Assembly: GCF_000720725.1 (NCBI RefSeq)
Contig: NZ_JOCQ01000004.1
Coordinates: 62,001-126,000, forward strand
Length of the DNA stretch: 64,000 nt
Reading direction: 5' to 3'
Source: Streptomyces rimosus subsp. rimosus
Lineage (GTDB): Bacteria > Actinomycetota > Actinomycetes > Streptomycetales > Streptomycetaceae
In this document: positions 33,031-42,598 of the stretch, one piece after another
How the letters are laid out: each line of letters opens with the position of its first letter
Position numbering within the stretch: position 1 is the stretch's first letter
Program-made: the position numbers and the translations under genes
Notes under the pieces: generated by a model
Told to the model about the DNA's origin: nothing
Databases searched by the model: none
The model's input: only the letters and a program-made list of their open reading frames with translations

Positions 33031-35751
33031 ATGGCTCAGTACGGGCTCGATTTCTACGCCCAGTCCCGATACGGCGTCGATGTCCGCGTCGAATACAGCG
33101 TCGAGCCCGTCACCGCGGAATCCGTCGCACCCCGCCAGATCCAGATCACCTGGTCCCCATCCCGCGAGGACTCCTGGACCCGGCTGCGTCTGGTGCGCAA
33201 CCGGTTCGGCGTGCCCGGCGACGCCAACGACGGCGACGTGCTCTTCGAGAGCGCGCACGAGGGCCTGGTCGCCACCTACCTCGACACCGACCTGCTGCCC
33301 GGCCGCCCGTACTACTACGCGGTGTTCGTCTCCGTGCCCTACCCGGCCTGGTCGGTGGCAGCGTCCTACCAGGTCGGTGACTGCGTCACCTACGGCGGCG
33401 CCACCTACCTGTGCCAGCGCCCCGACACCGGCAGCACACCCGGCCCGGCCTCCGAGGTCTGGCGCGCGAGCACCAGCACCCTGGAGTGGGTCCGGGCCGG
33501 AACAGCAGGCGGCCTGTCCGTCGGCGACCACCGCTACGCCCAGCGCCTGTACTCTCTCCTGCCAGCTGCCTACCGCACCGCACCCCGCGAGATCACCACC
33601 GACAACGCCGGCACCAACCAGAGCCTGACCAAGTTCCTGACTGTCCTCGGCCTGCCCCTGGACACCCTCAAGTCGCAGATCAACCTGCTGACACGGCTGC
33701 ACAACCAGTCCACCACCGCCAGTACGCACACCGAGCGCGCCGCCGCCATGCTCGGCCTTGAACAGCCCCTGTCCTCCCGGCCGCAACTCCGCCGCGCTCG
33801 GGTCGCCCACGCCAGCCGCACCGACCGCGCCAAGGGCACCGAAGCCGGCCTGCAACAGCTCATTCGCGACCTGACCGGCTGGGACTGCGACATTCGCACC
33901 AGCACCAACCTGCTGCCGGACCAGGACCAGTCGGGCCCGTGGCACCCGGCACTGACGCCGTGGTCGGCCGGCGTGCGCTACGCGGCGGGGGAGTACGTCA
34001 CCTACGGCGCCCGCACCTACCGCGCACGGTCCTCGGCCCGCCGCATCGCCGCCCCCTCACTGCTGCCGCCCTCAGCCGTCCAGTCCCAGGGCAGCGTCCT
34101 CGCCGAGACCGACAAGCTCGGCACACGCGTCCTCGGAAAGGATTTCAAGAACGGCGACTCTGTCAGCCTCAAGCTCATCGTCGACACGGCTGCCACCTAC
34201 GACATCGCCGTCCTGTACACCACCGCACCGAACTACGGCACCTGGACCATCAGCCTCGACGGCGAAACGCTGCGCACCGTCGACGGCTACGCCCGCACCC
34301 AGTCGACCGCTACGGCCACCCTCGGCCGCCGCCAGCTGGGCCAGGGCGACCACATCGTCAGTTTCCGTAGCGTCGGCGCCAATGTCGCTTCCCGCGGCTG
34401 GCAGCTCGGTATCAACTCCTTCAGCCTCACCCCAACCGACCAGCGCCTGTCCTCGGTACCTCCGGCCGGGCATCCGGACAGCTCAACGTTCTGGGAGGAG
34501 GTCAGCGCGCCGCCGCGCGACTGGGGTCTGGAGACTACCCCCGCCACGCTCGATCCCTCCACCTGGTGGCTGCGAGCCGACGACACCGCGGCCCGGACAC
34601 CTCCCGGCACCCTCGGCAGTCAGAGCGCCGTCACACCGGTCGACGGACCGCACAGCCAGTACGCCCAGGCCGCGCTCGCGGTCACCGCGCCACGCGCCGC
34701 CTCCTACACCCTTGCCTCCATCGCGCCGGCCCAGACCCGGCCGTGGGACGCTGCCACCGTCTACCGCGTCGGCCACCTGGTCACCCACCAGGGCAGCACC
34801 TGGGAGGCCCTGGCCACCTCCTCCGGGCAGACCCCGGGCCAGGCCAAGGATTTTTGGGCTCCCTCCCTGACCACTGCCGGCCAAGTGGTGCCCGACCCGG
34901 CGCTCGTCGCCTCCGGCGGCGTCCCCATCCCGCGTACCTACGCCTGGTCACCGGAACGCACCTACCAGCCCGGCGAGATCGTGTCCTACGGGCGCTCCCG
35001 CTTCGAGGCGATCACCACCACACAAGGCAACCGGCCGCCCAACGACCGACGAGACGCCGGAAGTTGGTCCTACGCCGGGCCGGATATAGAGCTGATCACT
35101 GCCTCGGCGCACGCCCGCTACGCCGACGGCACCAAAGTCAACAACGCGACCTGCGAGATTGCTTGGTACGACCAGGCCAGCCGCCCCCTGCCGCAGCTCA
35201 CCGCCACGGCCGCCACCGCGGCAGTCGTCGTGCGTGACCGATTCGACGTGGGCCTCAGCACTTTGGCAGGCGCGGCCGTCGGTACATCCACCCAGCAATG
35301 GATCATCAGTGGCGGACAGTGGTCGGTCTCCGCCGGCGCACTGTACGCCACACCCACTCCTGCCGCCAACGGCACCTACCTGACCACTGCAATAACCACC
35401 GCGCCTCCCGGCCCCTTCAGCCTCTCAGCCACCGTCTTGTCCCGGCCCGCAGATCCAGGCGCCCTCCAAGGGCTCTGCTTCCACCAGAAAGCACCGCCCG
35501 GCGACTTCACCCTGGCCGCACGCGACGGGCTCTACCGCATCCGCACGACCAGCGGCTACCAAGCCGACCTGCTGGCCGCCTACCCAACCCTGGCCGACGG
35601 CGACCGGCTGACCGTCACCTGCGACGGCGCACGCACCCTCGTCATCAAGAAGGCCACAGCCGACGGCCTGACCACCACCGACCTTGCGCGCTACACCTAC
35701 CCTGCCGACCCGGTAGGCGGCTACGTGGGCCTCGCAGAGATCAAGAGGTGA
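33031..35751 (+). CDS. Large tail protein: gpI-like domain plus carbohydrate-binding-like modules
   Basis: 906 residues with GGAGAG before the ATG. Residues about 170-300 contain a gpI-like wedge segment (SLLPAAYRTAP, FLTVLGLPLDTLKSQINLL). Four short W...Y..GD.V.Y.G..Y modules occur near residues 110, 308, 568 and 640 (for example YQVGDCVTYGGATY and YAAGEYVTYGARTY), matching CBM5/12-type chitin- or glycan-binding modules. Between and after them are jelly-roll-like stretches. It likely links wedge to receptor binding on cell-wall glycans. Confidence 0.65.
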   Translation: MAQYGLDFYAQSRYGVDVRVEYSVEPVTAESVAPRQIQITWSPSREDSWTRLRLVRNRFGVPGDANDGDVLFESAHEGLVATYLDTDLLPGRPYYYAVFVSVPYPAWSVAASYQVGDCVTYGGATYLCQRPDTGSTPGPASEVWRASTSTLEWVRAGTAGGLSVGDHRYAQRLYSLLPAAYRTAPREITTDNAGTNQSLTKFLTVLGLPLDTLKSQINLLTRLHNQSTTASTHTERAAAMLGLEQPLSSRPQLRRARVAHASRTDRAKGTEAGLQQLIRDLTGWDCDIRTSTNLLPDQDQSGPWHPALTPWSAGVRYAAGEYVTYGARTYRARSSARRIAAPSLLPPSAVQSQGSVLAETDKLGTRVLGKDFKNGDSVSLKLIVDTAATYDIAVLYTTAPNYGTWTISLDGETLRTVDGYARTQSTATATLGRRQLGQGDHIVSFRSVGANVASRGWQLGINSFSLTPTDQRLSSVPPAGHPDSSTFWEEVSAPPRDWGLETTPATLDPSTWWLRADDTAARTPPGTLGSQSAVTPVDGPHSQYAQAALAVTAPRAASYTLASIAPAQTRPWDAATVYRVGHLVTHQGSTWEALATSSGQTPGQAKDFWAPSLTTAGQVVPDPALVASGGVPIPRTYAWSPERTYQPGEIVSYGRSRFEAITTTQGNRPPNDRRDAGSWSYAGPDIELITASAHARYADGTKVNNATCEIAWYDQASRPLPQLTATAATAAVVVRDRFDVGLSTLAGAAVGTSTQQWIISGGQWSVSAGALYATPTPAANGTYLTTAITTAPPGPFSLSATVLSRPADPGALQGLCFHQKAPPGDFTLAARDGLYRIRTTSGYQADLLAAYPTLADGDRLTVTCDGARTLVIKKATADGLTTTDLARYTYPADPVGGYVGLAEIKR

Positions 35752-35753
35752 CC

Positions 35754-37460
35754 ATGACCAGCATCGTGATCAACGACGAGGCGCTGCTCCAGCCCCACGC
35801 CGCAGCCCGACTCGCCTCACACCCGCCCGCTTTAGAAGGCGCGCTCGCCGTACCCGTCAGCGGCTCGGCTCGTGTCGTCTCCGGCGGCCCCGGCGCCGCC
35901 TACGCCGATTTCGGGATCACGCCGTACAACACCACCGCCGACAGCACCCGCACGGCACGCATGGACCCGGCTGCTCTCCACGTCCTTTCCGCGGGCACCA
36001 GCGACGCCAACGCCGGCTGGCGCCGCAGTGAGATCACCACGACGGTCCCTACCGCGGCCCGCTATGCCGAGGTGCGCCTTCGCCTGCCCTTACTGGCCCA
36101 GGGCGCCCAGGTCCAGGCAGGCTCGGTGATGGTCACCCGGCACGCCTCTGTCAATCTGCTGCCGCGCAACGCCGCCTATCACCTGACCTCCTGCTCCTAC
36201 GCCGGCCAGGCATGCCGAACCGCCCTGTCCGCCGACCGCTCCCTCGTCGGCGCCCGCAGCCTGAAATGCGAGCCGACCGGCACCGACACGTGGGCCGGCC
36301 CGCAGCCCACCGCAGCGGCTCTGGCGCGCTTGGAGACCACGAGCAACCCGCTCATCGTCACGGGCTCCGTCACCAACGCCGCGGCGCGGCCGGGCGAGCT
36401 GCTGGCGCACTTCTACGACACGGACCAGAAGCTGCTCGCCACGATGACAGCTGCCACTTTCACCACGGACGGGGCCTGGGCCTGGTCGTCGTACCAAGGC
36501 ATCGTCTCCCCGCCCGCCGGCGCCATCTACGCAGCCGTCACCCCACGTCTTCAGACCACCGACGTCTTCTATTGCGACGCTTTCGGCCTGCGCTACCAGG
36601 CCCTGCGACCCACCCGACCCGCACAGCCGTACCAGGCAGCCAGGCACCTGACCCTCGACCTGCGGGCCACCCGCGTCAACCTCGCCCGCAACCCCAGCTT
36701 CACCAAGGACGCAGCGGGCTGGCTCACCTATGTACCCGGCACGCCTGACACCGCCGTCTCGGTCGGTTCCTCGGTCGGCCGCACCCGGCCAGGCGCCGCC
36801 GTCTTCTCCGCCAACGCAACCGCACCGGAAGCGCCTCCGGTCGGCACGCGCATCGGAATCGGCACCACCACCGGAACGCAGGAGACGGCCACCGCGCTGG
36901 AGATCGTCCGCCCCGGCCGACCGCACACCCTGTCGGTGTACGTCCGCGACGAGCCCACGAGCCTGCCCACGCGCCTGTACGTAGAAGTCACCAGCGACAT
37001 CCCTGGCCAGGGCCTCGCCCGCACCCTGCTGCGCAGCGACACCACCACCGAGGTTCGGCAGACCCATCCCGAGCACACCGACGGCCCTTGGACGCGGCTT
37101 CACGTCACCTGGACTCCGCCGACCGGAGGCCACCGCTGGACGACTGCCTGGATCGGCCCGGAGCCCGAGTCCTGGCGTCAGGGGAGCAGCAGCTCCTTCG
37201 CAGTTGACGACCTGCTCCTGGAGGAGGGCCCGCTGCGGGAGTACTTCGACGGCGCAGGCCCCGGAGGCAGCCAGCACCCCGACTACCTGTGGGAAGAATG
37301 GCGCACGGACGAACACGCCCGCTCGCACTACTACCGAGAACGCCGCACGCTTCAGCGCCGTCTCGCCGAAATGCTGGCCGACCATATTCCGCTCGGAACG
37401 CCGTACGACCTGCGGTACGCAGCGCCACCCGGAAACACGGAAATCGGGGGAGAGCGTTGA
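35754..37460 (+). CDS. Tail fibre/receptor-binding-like protein with jelly-roll domains
   Basis: 568 residues, ATG 2 nt after the previous stop. Two or more CBM-like jelly rolls are suggested by VNLLPRNAAYHLTSCSY and VNLARNPSFTKDAAGWLTY (the latter is the usual start of a CBM_4_9-type domain), each ending in FAVDDLLLEEG-like strands. The C terminus is charged and helical (RTLQRRLAEMLADH). Last gene of the tail block. Receptor binding is inferred. Confidence 0.6.
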   Translation: MTSIVINDEALLQPHAAARLASHPPALEGALAVPVSGSARVVSGGPGAAYADFGITPYNTTADSTRTARMDPAALHVLSAGTSDANAGWRRSEITTTVPTAARYAEVRLRLPLLAQGAQVQAGSVMVTRHASVNLLPRNAAYHLTSCSYAGQACRTALSADRSLVGARSLKCEPTGTDTWAGPQPTAAALARLETTSNPLIVTGSVTNAAARPGELLAHFYDTDQKLLATMTAATFTTDGAWAWSSYQGIVSPPAGAIYAAVTPRLQTTDVFYCDAFGLRYQALRPTRPAQPYQAARHLTLDLRATRVNLARNPSFTKDAAGWLTYVPGTPDTAVSVGSSVGRTRPGAAVFSANATAPEAPPVGTRIGIGTTTGTQETATALEIVRPGRPHTLSVYVRDEPTSLPTRLYVEVTSDIPGQGLARTLLRSDTTTEVRQTHPEHTDGPWTRLHVTWTPPTGGHRWTTAWIGPEPESWRQGSSSSFAVDDLLLEEGPLREYFDGAGPGGSQHPDYLWEEWRTDEHARSHYYRERRTLQRRLAEMLADHIPLGTPYDLRYAAPPGNTEIGGER

Positions 37461-37489
37461 TTGTTGTGCGTCTGAGAGGCGACTAAAGT
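37461..37489 (+). promoter_or_regulatory. Candidate promoter for the gene at 37524
   Basis: TTGTTG at 37461, 17-nt spacer, TAAAGT at 37484, placed 35 nt before the ATG and directly after the tail block stop. Moderate match to a vegetative sigma-70-type promoter. Confidence 0.4.
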
Positions 37490-37523
37490 GTAAGCATCCA
37501 CGAATACCACACTCAGGAGAATC

Positions 37524-38537
37524 ATGGCGCAGCGCACCGTGCTCGTTGCAGGCACCGGAAGTATCAAGAGGGATGCGGTCTACGAGAACCTGGCTGACTG
37601 GCTCGGATACAAAAAGGAGGACGACGATGAGTACCAGCCGACCAGCCGGGCGACGCCGACAGAGTTCGTTTTCCTTGCGCATCCGGAGCTGACGACGAGA
37701 ACGGTGCAGTACGTCTTCGACTGGACCGGTGCTGCGGAGATTGAATACGTCAGCTTCTACAGCGAAGCCGATGCCGATCACAAGAGCGTCGGGATCGTCA
37801 ACAAGTACGCGCGCGCCAAATACCCTTGCGCCGACATCGACGACATGCATGCGCAGGCAAGTCCCTTCCTCTCACGCTGCGATGGGGAAACGATCCTTCT
37901 GGTGCTCACGGACCCGTCGGAGACTGAAGGCACGGACGCCGGGGTCGACCAGCTCATCGTCGATGTCGCCAAGCACGGCGTGACGGTGCTGGACCTGGGA
38001 TGCGCTCTTCACGAATACCCGGTGCAAGCAGCCATGGACCGCCTCACCGAGGAAAACTCGGAGGAGGAGTGTGATGAAGAGCCGGCCGAGGTGGAAGGCG
38101 CGCCGCAGCCCGAGTCTCTCGACATTCAAGAAGACATCGCGGCGGCCCACCATGCTCAGTCGGCAACCAATGAGCCTTCCGCTCCGCTCCCCCTGGAACA
38201 TCAGGTAGCCCGACTGGCGCGCACACTGGCTGAGTACATCAGCCTGACAGGGCCGACCTTCGGCGCTGACGAGGAACAGAGTGCCCTTGCCCTGCACGAC
38301 ATACAGGACACCTTGGCCTCCATCGAGAAGGACCTGGCCGCAGACACTCCTGATTCGAAGGAAGAACTCGCCGCGGTACCGGAGAAGCGAGCCGCCAAGG
38401 GAAGCGTCGTCAAGCGAGGTTGGTACGACGACGAGGAGAAGGAGTGGAAGCCTGTGAAGGGGCGTCCGCGCAGGAACGTACAGATAGCGGATATCACCTG
38501 GAACGATACCGAAGGTAAGTGGGAGCCCGCCGTCTGA
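37524..38537 (+). CDS. Unknown acidic protein between tail and replication blocks
   Basis: 337 residues with AGGAGA upstream. The N-terminal half looks like a folded alpha/beta domain (TVLVAGTGSIKRDAVYENLADWL; ETILLVLTDPSETEG), residues about 175-220 are very acidic and disordered, and the C terminus is charged (VVKRGWYDDEEKEWKPVKG). It has its own promoter-like region and a terminator. No function is proposed. Confidence 0.6.
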   Translation: MAQRTVLVAGTGSIKRDAVYENLADWLGYKKEDDDEYQPTSRATPTEFVFLAHPELTTRTVQYVFDWTGAAEIEYVSFYSEADADHKSVGIVNKYARAKYPCADIDDMHAQASPFLSRCDGETILLVLTDPSETEGTDAGVDQLIVDVAKHGVTVLDLGCALHEYPVQAAMDRLTEENSEEECDEEPAEVEGAPQPESLDIQEDIAAAHHAQSATNEPSAPLPLEHQVARLARTLAEYISLTGPTFGADEEQSALALHDIQDTLASIEKDLAADTPDSKEELAAVPEKRAAKGSVVKRGWYDDEEKEWKPVKGRPRRNVQIADITWNDTEGKWEPAV

Positions 38538-38547
38538 GGCAAATGGA

Positions 38548-38591
38548 AGGCCCCACACCAGCAGTGGGAGAGGAATGCTGGTGCGGGGCCT
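38548..38591 (+). terminator. Long terminator hairpin after the gene at 37524
   Basis: 16-bp stem AGGCCCCACACCAGCA / TGCTGGTGCGGGGCCT with one mismatch and a 12-nt loop, 11 nt after the stop. No T tract. Confidence 0.7.
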
Positions 38592-39113
38592 GATGGGATT
38601 GCCGGTTGGAGCCAGGCCGAGCCATCCCGAACAGTATAGGCAGGCGCATATCGCGAAGGCAATACCCGAAATTCCCTCGTGAAGGAACAACTAAAACAGG
38701 GCAGTTGGTGTGGGCTCCGTCACGATTGCGGACGGAATGAAAACGGATCGCGGAATGTTTCTCTGGCCGTTACCCAACGCCTGGGTCACCGTTCCGGCAG
38801 GTCAGCCGTTTATCACGGCTGCGAAGCTGCCGTCTACTGCTCTATCGCTGAAGAACAACTCGCTATGAATAGTTGCTCCTGAGCTTGCGAAGGATGGGGC
38901 GAAGCCCCCGTCACCCACCGCCGTGCCGCAGGGGACGAAACTCTGTCGTCCGGCATCTTTCCGTCCACGGACGTGCCCGCCATCGCTGCGCCTTCGGCTT
39001 GCGAGCAAGTGAATACCAACAAAGCGAATGAGTTGGTGACGTCTTGGCGGGTGGGCCGGCGGGTGTTTACGTTTCCAAGGTCAGTTCCACTGCACCGGGA
39101 GAGACGGAAACCC
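38592..39113. other. 520-nt gap before the replication block, less GC-rich
   Basis: No convincing gene. A frame 38679-38882 has no ribosome site. A smaller one at 38737-38868 (43 residues, MKTDRGMFLWPLPNAW, GACGGA before the ATG) is possible but unproven. The gap contains a GGGGCGAAGCCCC hairpin near 38894 and an imperfect CCAAC/GTTGG pair near 39015. Position ahead of the helicase-loader genes makes it a candidate origin or replication promoter region; no iterated initiator sites were found. Confidence 0.4.
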
Positions 39114-39641
39114 ATGACCTGGCAGCCACGGAGACTCGAACCCAAGCCGCGGCGCAAGCAGCGCACCAACACTGAGGACGAACTCAACCCTTTGCGGGCG
39201 GTGCAGGAACAACTGTGGGAGCAGCCGGAACCTGAGCCTGTCAAGAAGGAGAAGCCGGTAGAGGAATGGAAGGCCAACGACCTCGTCAACTACTGGTCGA
39301 GGTGCATCTCCCGAGCCCGCTGGGCTGACCACCTCATCGGCCACACCAATCGAGGCGGCCTCGGCAAGACCTTCCGCGAGGCCCTCGACGCCGGGCACAG
39401 CCCGGCCGCCCTCAAGGCCAGCATCGACACCTTCTTCGGCACTCCCCGCTACCACGCAGCAACAAGGCCCTGGACGCTGTACCGCTCGGTCATCAACGAG
39501 CTGCTGCCCAAGGCCCCCACGCAGAGCCCTGACCCGTGGGGCGGCGCCCAGCAGACCGAAGTGCCCCGCGAGATCACCGACAACTGGGCCGGGTACACGA
39601 AGAAGCCGGCCGACCCGTGGGCCGCGGCAGCGAATCGATGA
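39114..39641 (+). CDS. Probable replication accessory protein upstream of the helicase loader
   Basis: ATG at 39114; 175 residues. A basic, Gln/Glu-rich N terminus is followed by a helical domain (VNYWSRCISRARWADHLIG; TFFGTPRYHAATRPWTLYRSVINELL) and a Pro/Trp tail. Size and direct coupling to a DnaC-like ATPase suggest a DnaD-like or initiator role. The domain itself was not identified. Confidence 0.5.
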   Translation: MTWQPRRLEPKPRRKQRTNTEDELNPLRAVQEQLWEQPEPEPVKKEKPVEEWKANDLVNYWSRCISRARWADHLIGHTNRGGLGKTFREALDAGHSPAALKASIDTFFGTPRYHAATRPWTLYRSVINELLPKAPTQSPDPWGGAQQTEVPREITDNWAGYTKKPADPWAAAANR

Positions 39642-40303
39642 GGACAGCCAATTCCGCATACCGCTGGCGCCGAATGGGGTTGCCCGGCCGCACTTGGGGA
39701 GTTGGGCTCCCTCAGCTCGAAGACCCGCTCGACGAGCTGGTCTCCTTCGTCCTGGACTGGGACTGCCGGTACGTGTCCCAGGCAACGCCCCTCGACGGTT
39801 TCCCTGCGGACAGGTCCCGCATTGGCCGCGGCGTGATGCTCTCCGGCGATCCCGGCCGCGGTAAGACCACGGAGGCGTGCGCAGCTCTGGTCAGCGTCTG
39901 CACCCGGTACAAGGTCGACGGGCATTTCATCCGCTTCAGCGACTACATCGAGGCGAAGACGCGGCACATCTCCACCTCGTCCAAGGTGGACAAGGGGCTC
40001 GGCGGCGAGCTGGCCCTGGCCGCGGTCGAGCGATTCGAGGAGCTGGAAGCCCGGCTGTACTCCGTGCCCCTGCTCGTCCTGGACGACGTCGGCAAGGAGC
40101 ACCGAACGGCCAGCGGATACGCGACCGGGCAGTTCACCACGCTGCTGCGCCACCGCTACGACGCCATGCTGCCGACCATCGTCACCACCAATCTCCGCGG
40201 CGGGGAATGGGCGGCCGTCTACGACGAGTCAGCCGCCTCCTTCGCGATGGAGGCATTCGACATCGTCTACGTCCGCGGGCCCGATTACCGCGCCGTCGCC
40301 TGA
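39638..40303 (+). CDS. DnaC-like AAA+ helicase loader
   Basis: ATG overlaps the previous stop (ATGA); 221 residues. Walker A GDPGRGKT near residue 70, Walker B LLVLDDVG near 147, sensor TIVTTNLRGGEW near 180. These match DnaC/IstB-type ATPases that load replicative helicase onto ssDNA. Followed by the DnaB gene. Confidence 0.82.
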   Translation: MRTANSAYRWRRMGLPGRTWGVGLPQLEDPLDELVSFVLDWDCRYVSQATPLDGFPADRSRIGRGVMLSGDPGRGKTTEACAALVSVCTRYKVDGHFIRFSDYIEAKTRHISTSSKVDKGLGGELALAAVERFEELEARLYSVPLLVLDDVGKEHRTASGYATGQFTTLLRHRYDAMLPTIVTTNLRGGEWAAVYDESAASFAMEAFDIVYVRGPDYRAVA

Positions 40304-40340
40304 ACTCCTCGCCACTGCTTACCACATCGGATGGACACCC

Positions 40341-41621
40341 TTGGCGCACGTCGAGCACAAGCTCATATCCAAGATCATCACGAGTGGCGACCTGCGCAGC
40401 GCCATCGCCGCCGGCATCAAGCCTCGCCACTTCCACGACCCAGACCGCCGCAGCGTCTACGCCTCCCTCCTCGCCTACCAGCAGGAGTACGGATGCGCCC
40501 CCACAGCCGACGTCCTGCGCAAGGACTACCCCACTTTCAAGCTCCTCGATGTTGAAGAGCCGCTCGCCTACTTCATTGACTCCATCCGCGAGACGAAGAA
40601 ACGTGCCCTCACAGAAAAGGGCCTGACCCTCGCCGCGGAAACGTGGGAAGAAGGCGACACCGAGGAAGCGCTGCGCCTGGTCCGCGAGATGCTCCAGACC
40701 ATCGCGGACGACGTGCCGTCCGGCGTCGACTACGACCTGGCCCAGACCGGCGACGAGCGCCTGGAGCGCTACCAGCAGTACGCGGAACTCGACGGCGAAC
40801 TCCGCGGCCTGCCCACCGGTTTCGACTCGCTGGACAAGGCGACCGGAGGGCTCCAGCCTGGGCAGCTTATTGTTCTCACGGGCCTCGCTAAATCCGGAAA
40901 GACGCAGCTCGCACTCACAGTGGCCCAGCACATCAACTCGCTGGGCTACACCGTCCTCGTCTTCTCCTTCGAAATGGTCGCCTCCGAGCTGAGCGAACGC
41001 GTCGACGCCATCGCGGCGAAGGTGTCTCTGACCAAGCTCCGGTCCGGCGAGCTGGACAAGCTCGAATTCAAACGGCTGGAGAAGGCCATCCGCAAGATGG
41101 AGGAGGCCGCGACGCCCTTCGTCATCTCCGAGGACGTCAAGGCCACCACCACGCTCGGCTCTATCCAGGCGAAGATCGACGAAGTCAAGCCCGACGTCGT
41201 CCTCATCGACGGCATCTACTTCCTCCGTGACGAAATCACGGGCGAGAAGATGACGAACGCGGCGCTCACCAACATCAGCCGAGGCAGCAAGCAACTCGCG
41301 CGGGCCTGCGCCATTCCCGTGATCGTCACCACGCAGTCCCTCCGGTCGAAGTTGGGGGCGGGCGGTCTGGCCGCCGGCAGTGTCGGCTACACCTCCGCCT
41401 TCGAGCAGGACTGCGATGGGCTGTTCGGCGTGGAAGCCACCGACGTACCAAAGGAGTCCAAACTCAAGATCATGGCCTCCCGGAACTGCCCCACCGATGA
41501 ATTCCTCCTTGTATGGGATTACGAGACGTCGACCTTCCAGGAGGCCAAGGTCGACTTCGGCTACGGGCAGGGGGATGATGATGCCGCGGACGACGAGTGG
41601 TTCGACCGCCGGGCGGCGTGA
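40341..41621 (+). CDS. Replicative DNA helicase, DnaB family
   Basis: TTG start with GGATGGA 5 nt upstream; 426 residues. N-terminal helical domain to about 130, then the RecA-like motor: LPTGFDSLDKATGG, Walker A GLAKSGKTQ near 181-188, Walker B VVLIDGIYFL near 291-300, and a VIVTTQSLRSK motif. It unwinds DNA at the fork; slightly shorter than bacterial DnaB, like many phage versions. The usual Glu after GLGG is replaced by a FSFEM block. Confidence 0.85.
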   Translation: MAHVEHKLISKIITSGDLRSAIAAGIKPRHFHDPDRRSVYASLLAYQQEYGCAPTADVLRKDYPTFKLLDVEEPLAYFIDSIRETKKRALTEKGLTLAAETWEEGDTEEALRLVREMLQTIADDVPSGVDYDLAQTGDERLERYQQYAELDGELRGLPTGFDSLDKATGGLQPGQLIVLTGLAKSGKTQLALTVAQHINSLGYTVLVFSFEMVASELSERVDAIAAKVSLTKLRSGELDKLEFKRLEKAIRKMEEAATPFVISEDVKATTTLGSIQAKIDEVKPDVVLIDGIYFLRDEITGEKMTNAALTNISRGSKQLARACAIPVIVTTQSLRSKLGAGGLAAGSVGYTSAFEQDCDGLFGVEATDVPKESKLKIMASRNCPTDEFLLVWDYETSTFQEAKVDFGYGQGDDDAADDEWFDRRAA

Positions 41622-42582
41622 CGATCTCATCCCCGGAGACGTACTGTCCGCCCTGGCCGACCTCGACGTAGAGATCCTTGGTGACGACGGAGATAACGTC
41701 CGCATCCGCTGCCCCGCCCACCTGTCGCGTACAGGCAAGGTTGACCGCCGGCCTTCCTGCTACGTGCACACCGGAAGCGGCCAGTTCATCTGCTTCTCCT
41801 GCGAGTGGGCAGGCTCCTTCGCACGCTTCGTGGCATTCATGCAGAGCACCGATTCGGCACACGCGAACGCCTGGATCGCCTCGAAGGGCACCATCGGCCG
41901 CGCCCTTCGGCTGCTCAAGGGTGACGGCCGTCACCGCGAAGTTGAGCCGGGCGAGCCGGTGTCCGAGGCGCAGATGGTCCTGTTCACCACTCCGCCTGAA
42001 GCCGCTCGACGCAAGCGCGGCCTGACGCTCGAAGCCTGCGAGAAATTCGGGGTCCGATGGGACTTGACCCGCCGCTGCTGGATACTGCCCATCCGCACCG
42101 CGGAGGGCCAGTTGCTCGGGTGGCAGGAGAAGTCGAAGCGGCACTTCCGCAACTACCCCGATGGCGTCTCGAAGGGGGAGACACTCTTCGGTGCCCACAT
42201 CGACTTCGACGGCCCTCTGGTGCTGGTGGAATCCCCTCTGGACGCCGTGCGGCTCTACTCCGCAGGAATCGAGGGTGGTAGAGCGACCTTCGGTGCTCAC
42301 GTGTCGCGCGAGCAGATGAGCCTGGCTCTCGGTACGGCGGACACCATCGTCCTCGCCCAGGACAACGACGCGGCCGGCCGGTCCGCCCGCGCCAAGCTCT
42401 ACTACGCCTACCGCTGCAAAGGCAGCGTGCTCAAGTATTGGCATTACTTGGACACGGGGGCGAAAGACCCAGGCGAGATGACCGACGAAGAGATCCGGGC
42501 CTGCTATGAAGCCTCATACACGCCCCTCCGCCGACGCCTCAAGCAATCCGCGGCATACCGAGTAACACAAGTCCAGAGCTAG
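41575..42582 (+). CDS. DNA primase (DnaG-type: zinc finger plus Toprim)
   Basis: Three adjacent ATGs at 41575-41583 follow a GGGGG site; the first gives 335 residues and a 47-nt overlap with the helicase gene. CPAH near residue 46 and CFSCEWAG near 65-70 form a CHC2-type zinc finger. Toprim motif VLVESPLDAV lies near 217 and AQDNDAAGR about 45 residues later. It makes RNA primers at the fork. Shorter than bacterial DnaG because the helicase-binding C domain is absent. Confidence 0.8.
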   Translation: MMMPRTTSGSTAGRRDDLIPGDVLSALADLDVEILGDDGDNVRIRCPAHLSRTGKVDRRPSCYVHTGSGQFICFSCEWAGSFARFVAFMQSTDSAHANAWIASKGTIGRALRLLKGDGRHREVEPGEPVSEAQMVLFTTPPEAARRKRGLTLEACEKFGVRWDLTRRCWILPIRTAEGQLLGWQEKSKRHFRNYPDGVSKGETLFGAHIDFDGPLVLVESPLDAVRLYSAGIEGGRATFGAHVSREQMSLALGTADTIVLAQDNDAAGRSARAKLYYAYRCKGSVLKYWHYLDTGAKDPGEMTDEEIRACYEASYTPLRRRLKQSAAYRVTQVQS

Positions 42583-42598
42583 GGGCGAGCCTTAGCGG

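Noticed and set aside
38679..38882. 67-codon ORF in the gap before the replication genes
   Set aside because: No ribosome site, no domain, and a competing short frame is equally plausible. Kept only as a note in the gap entry.
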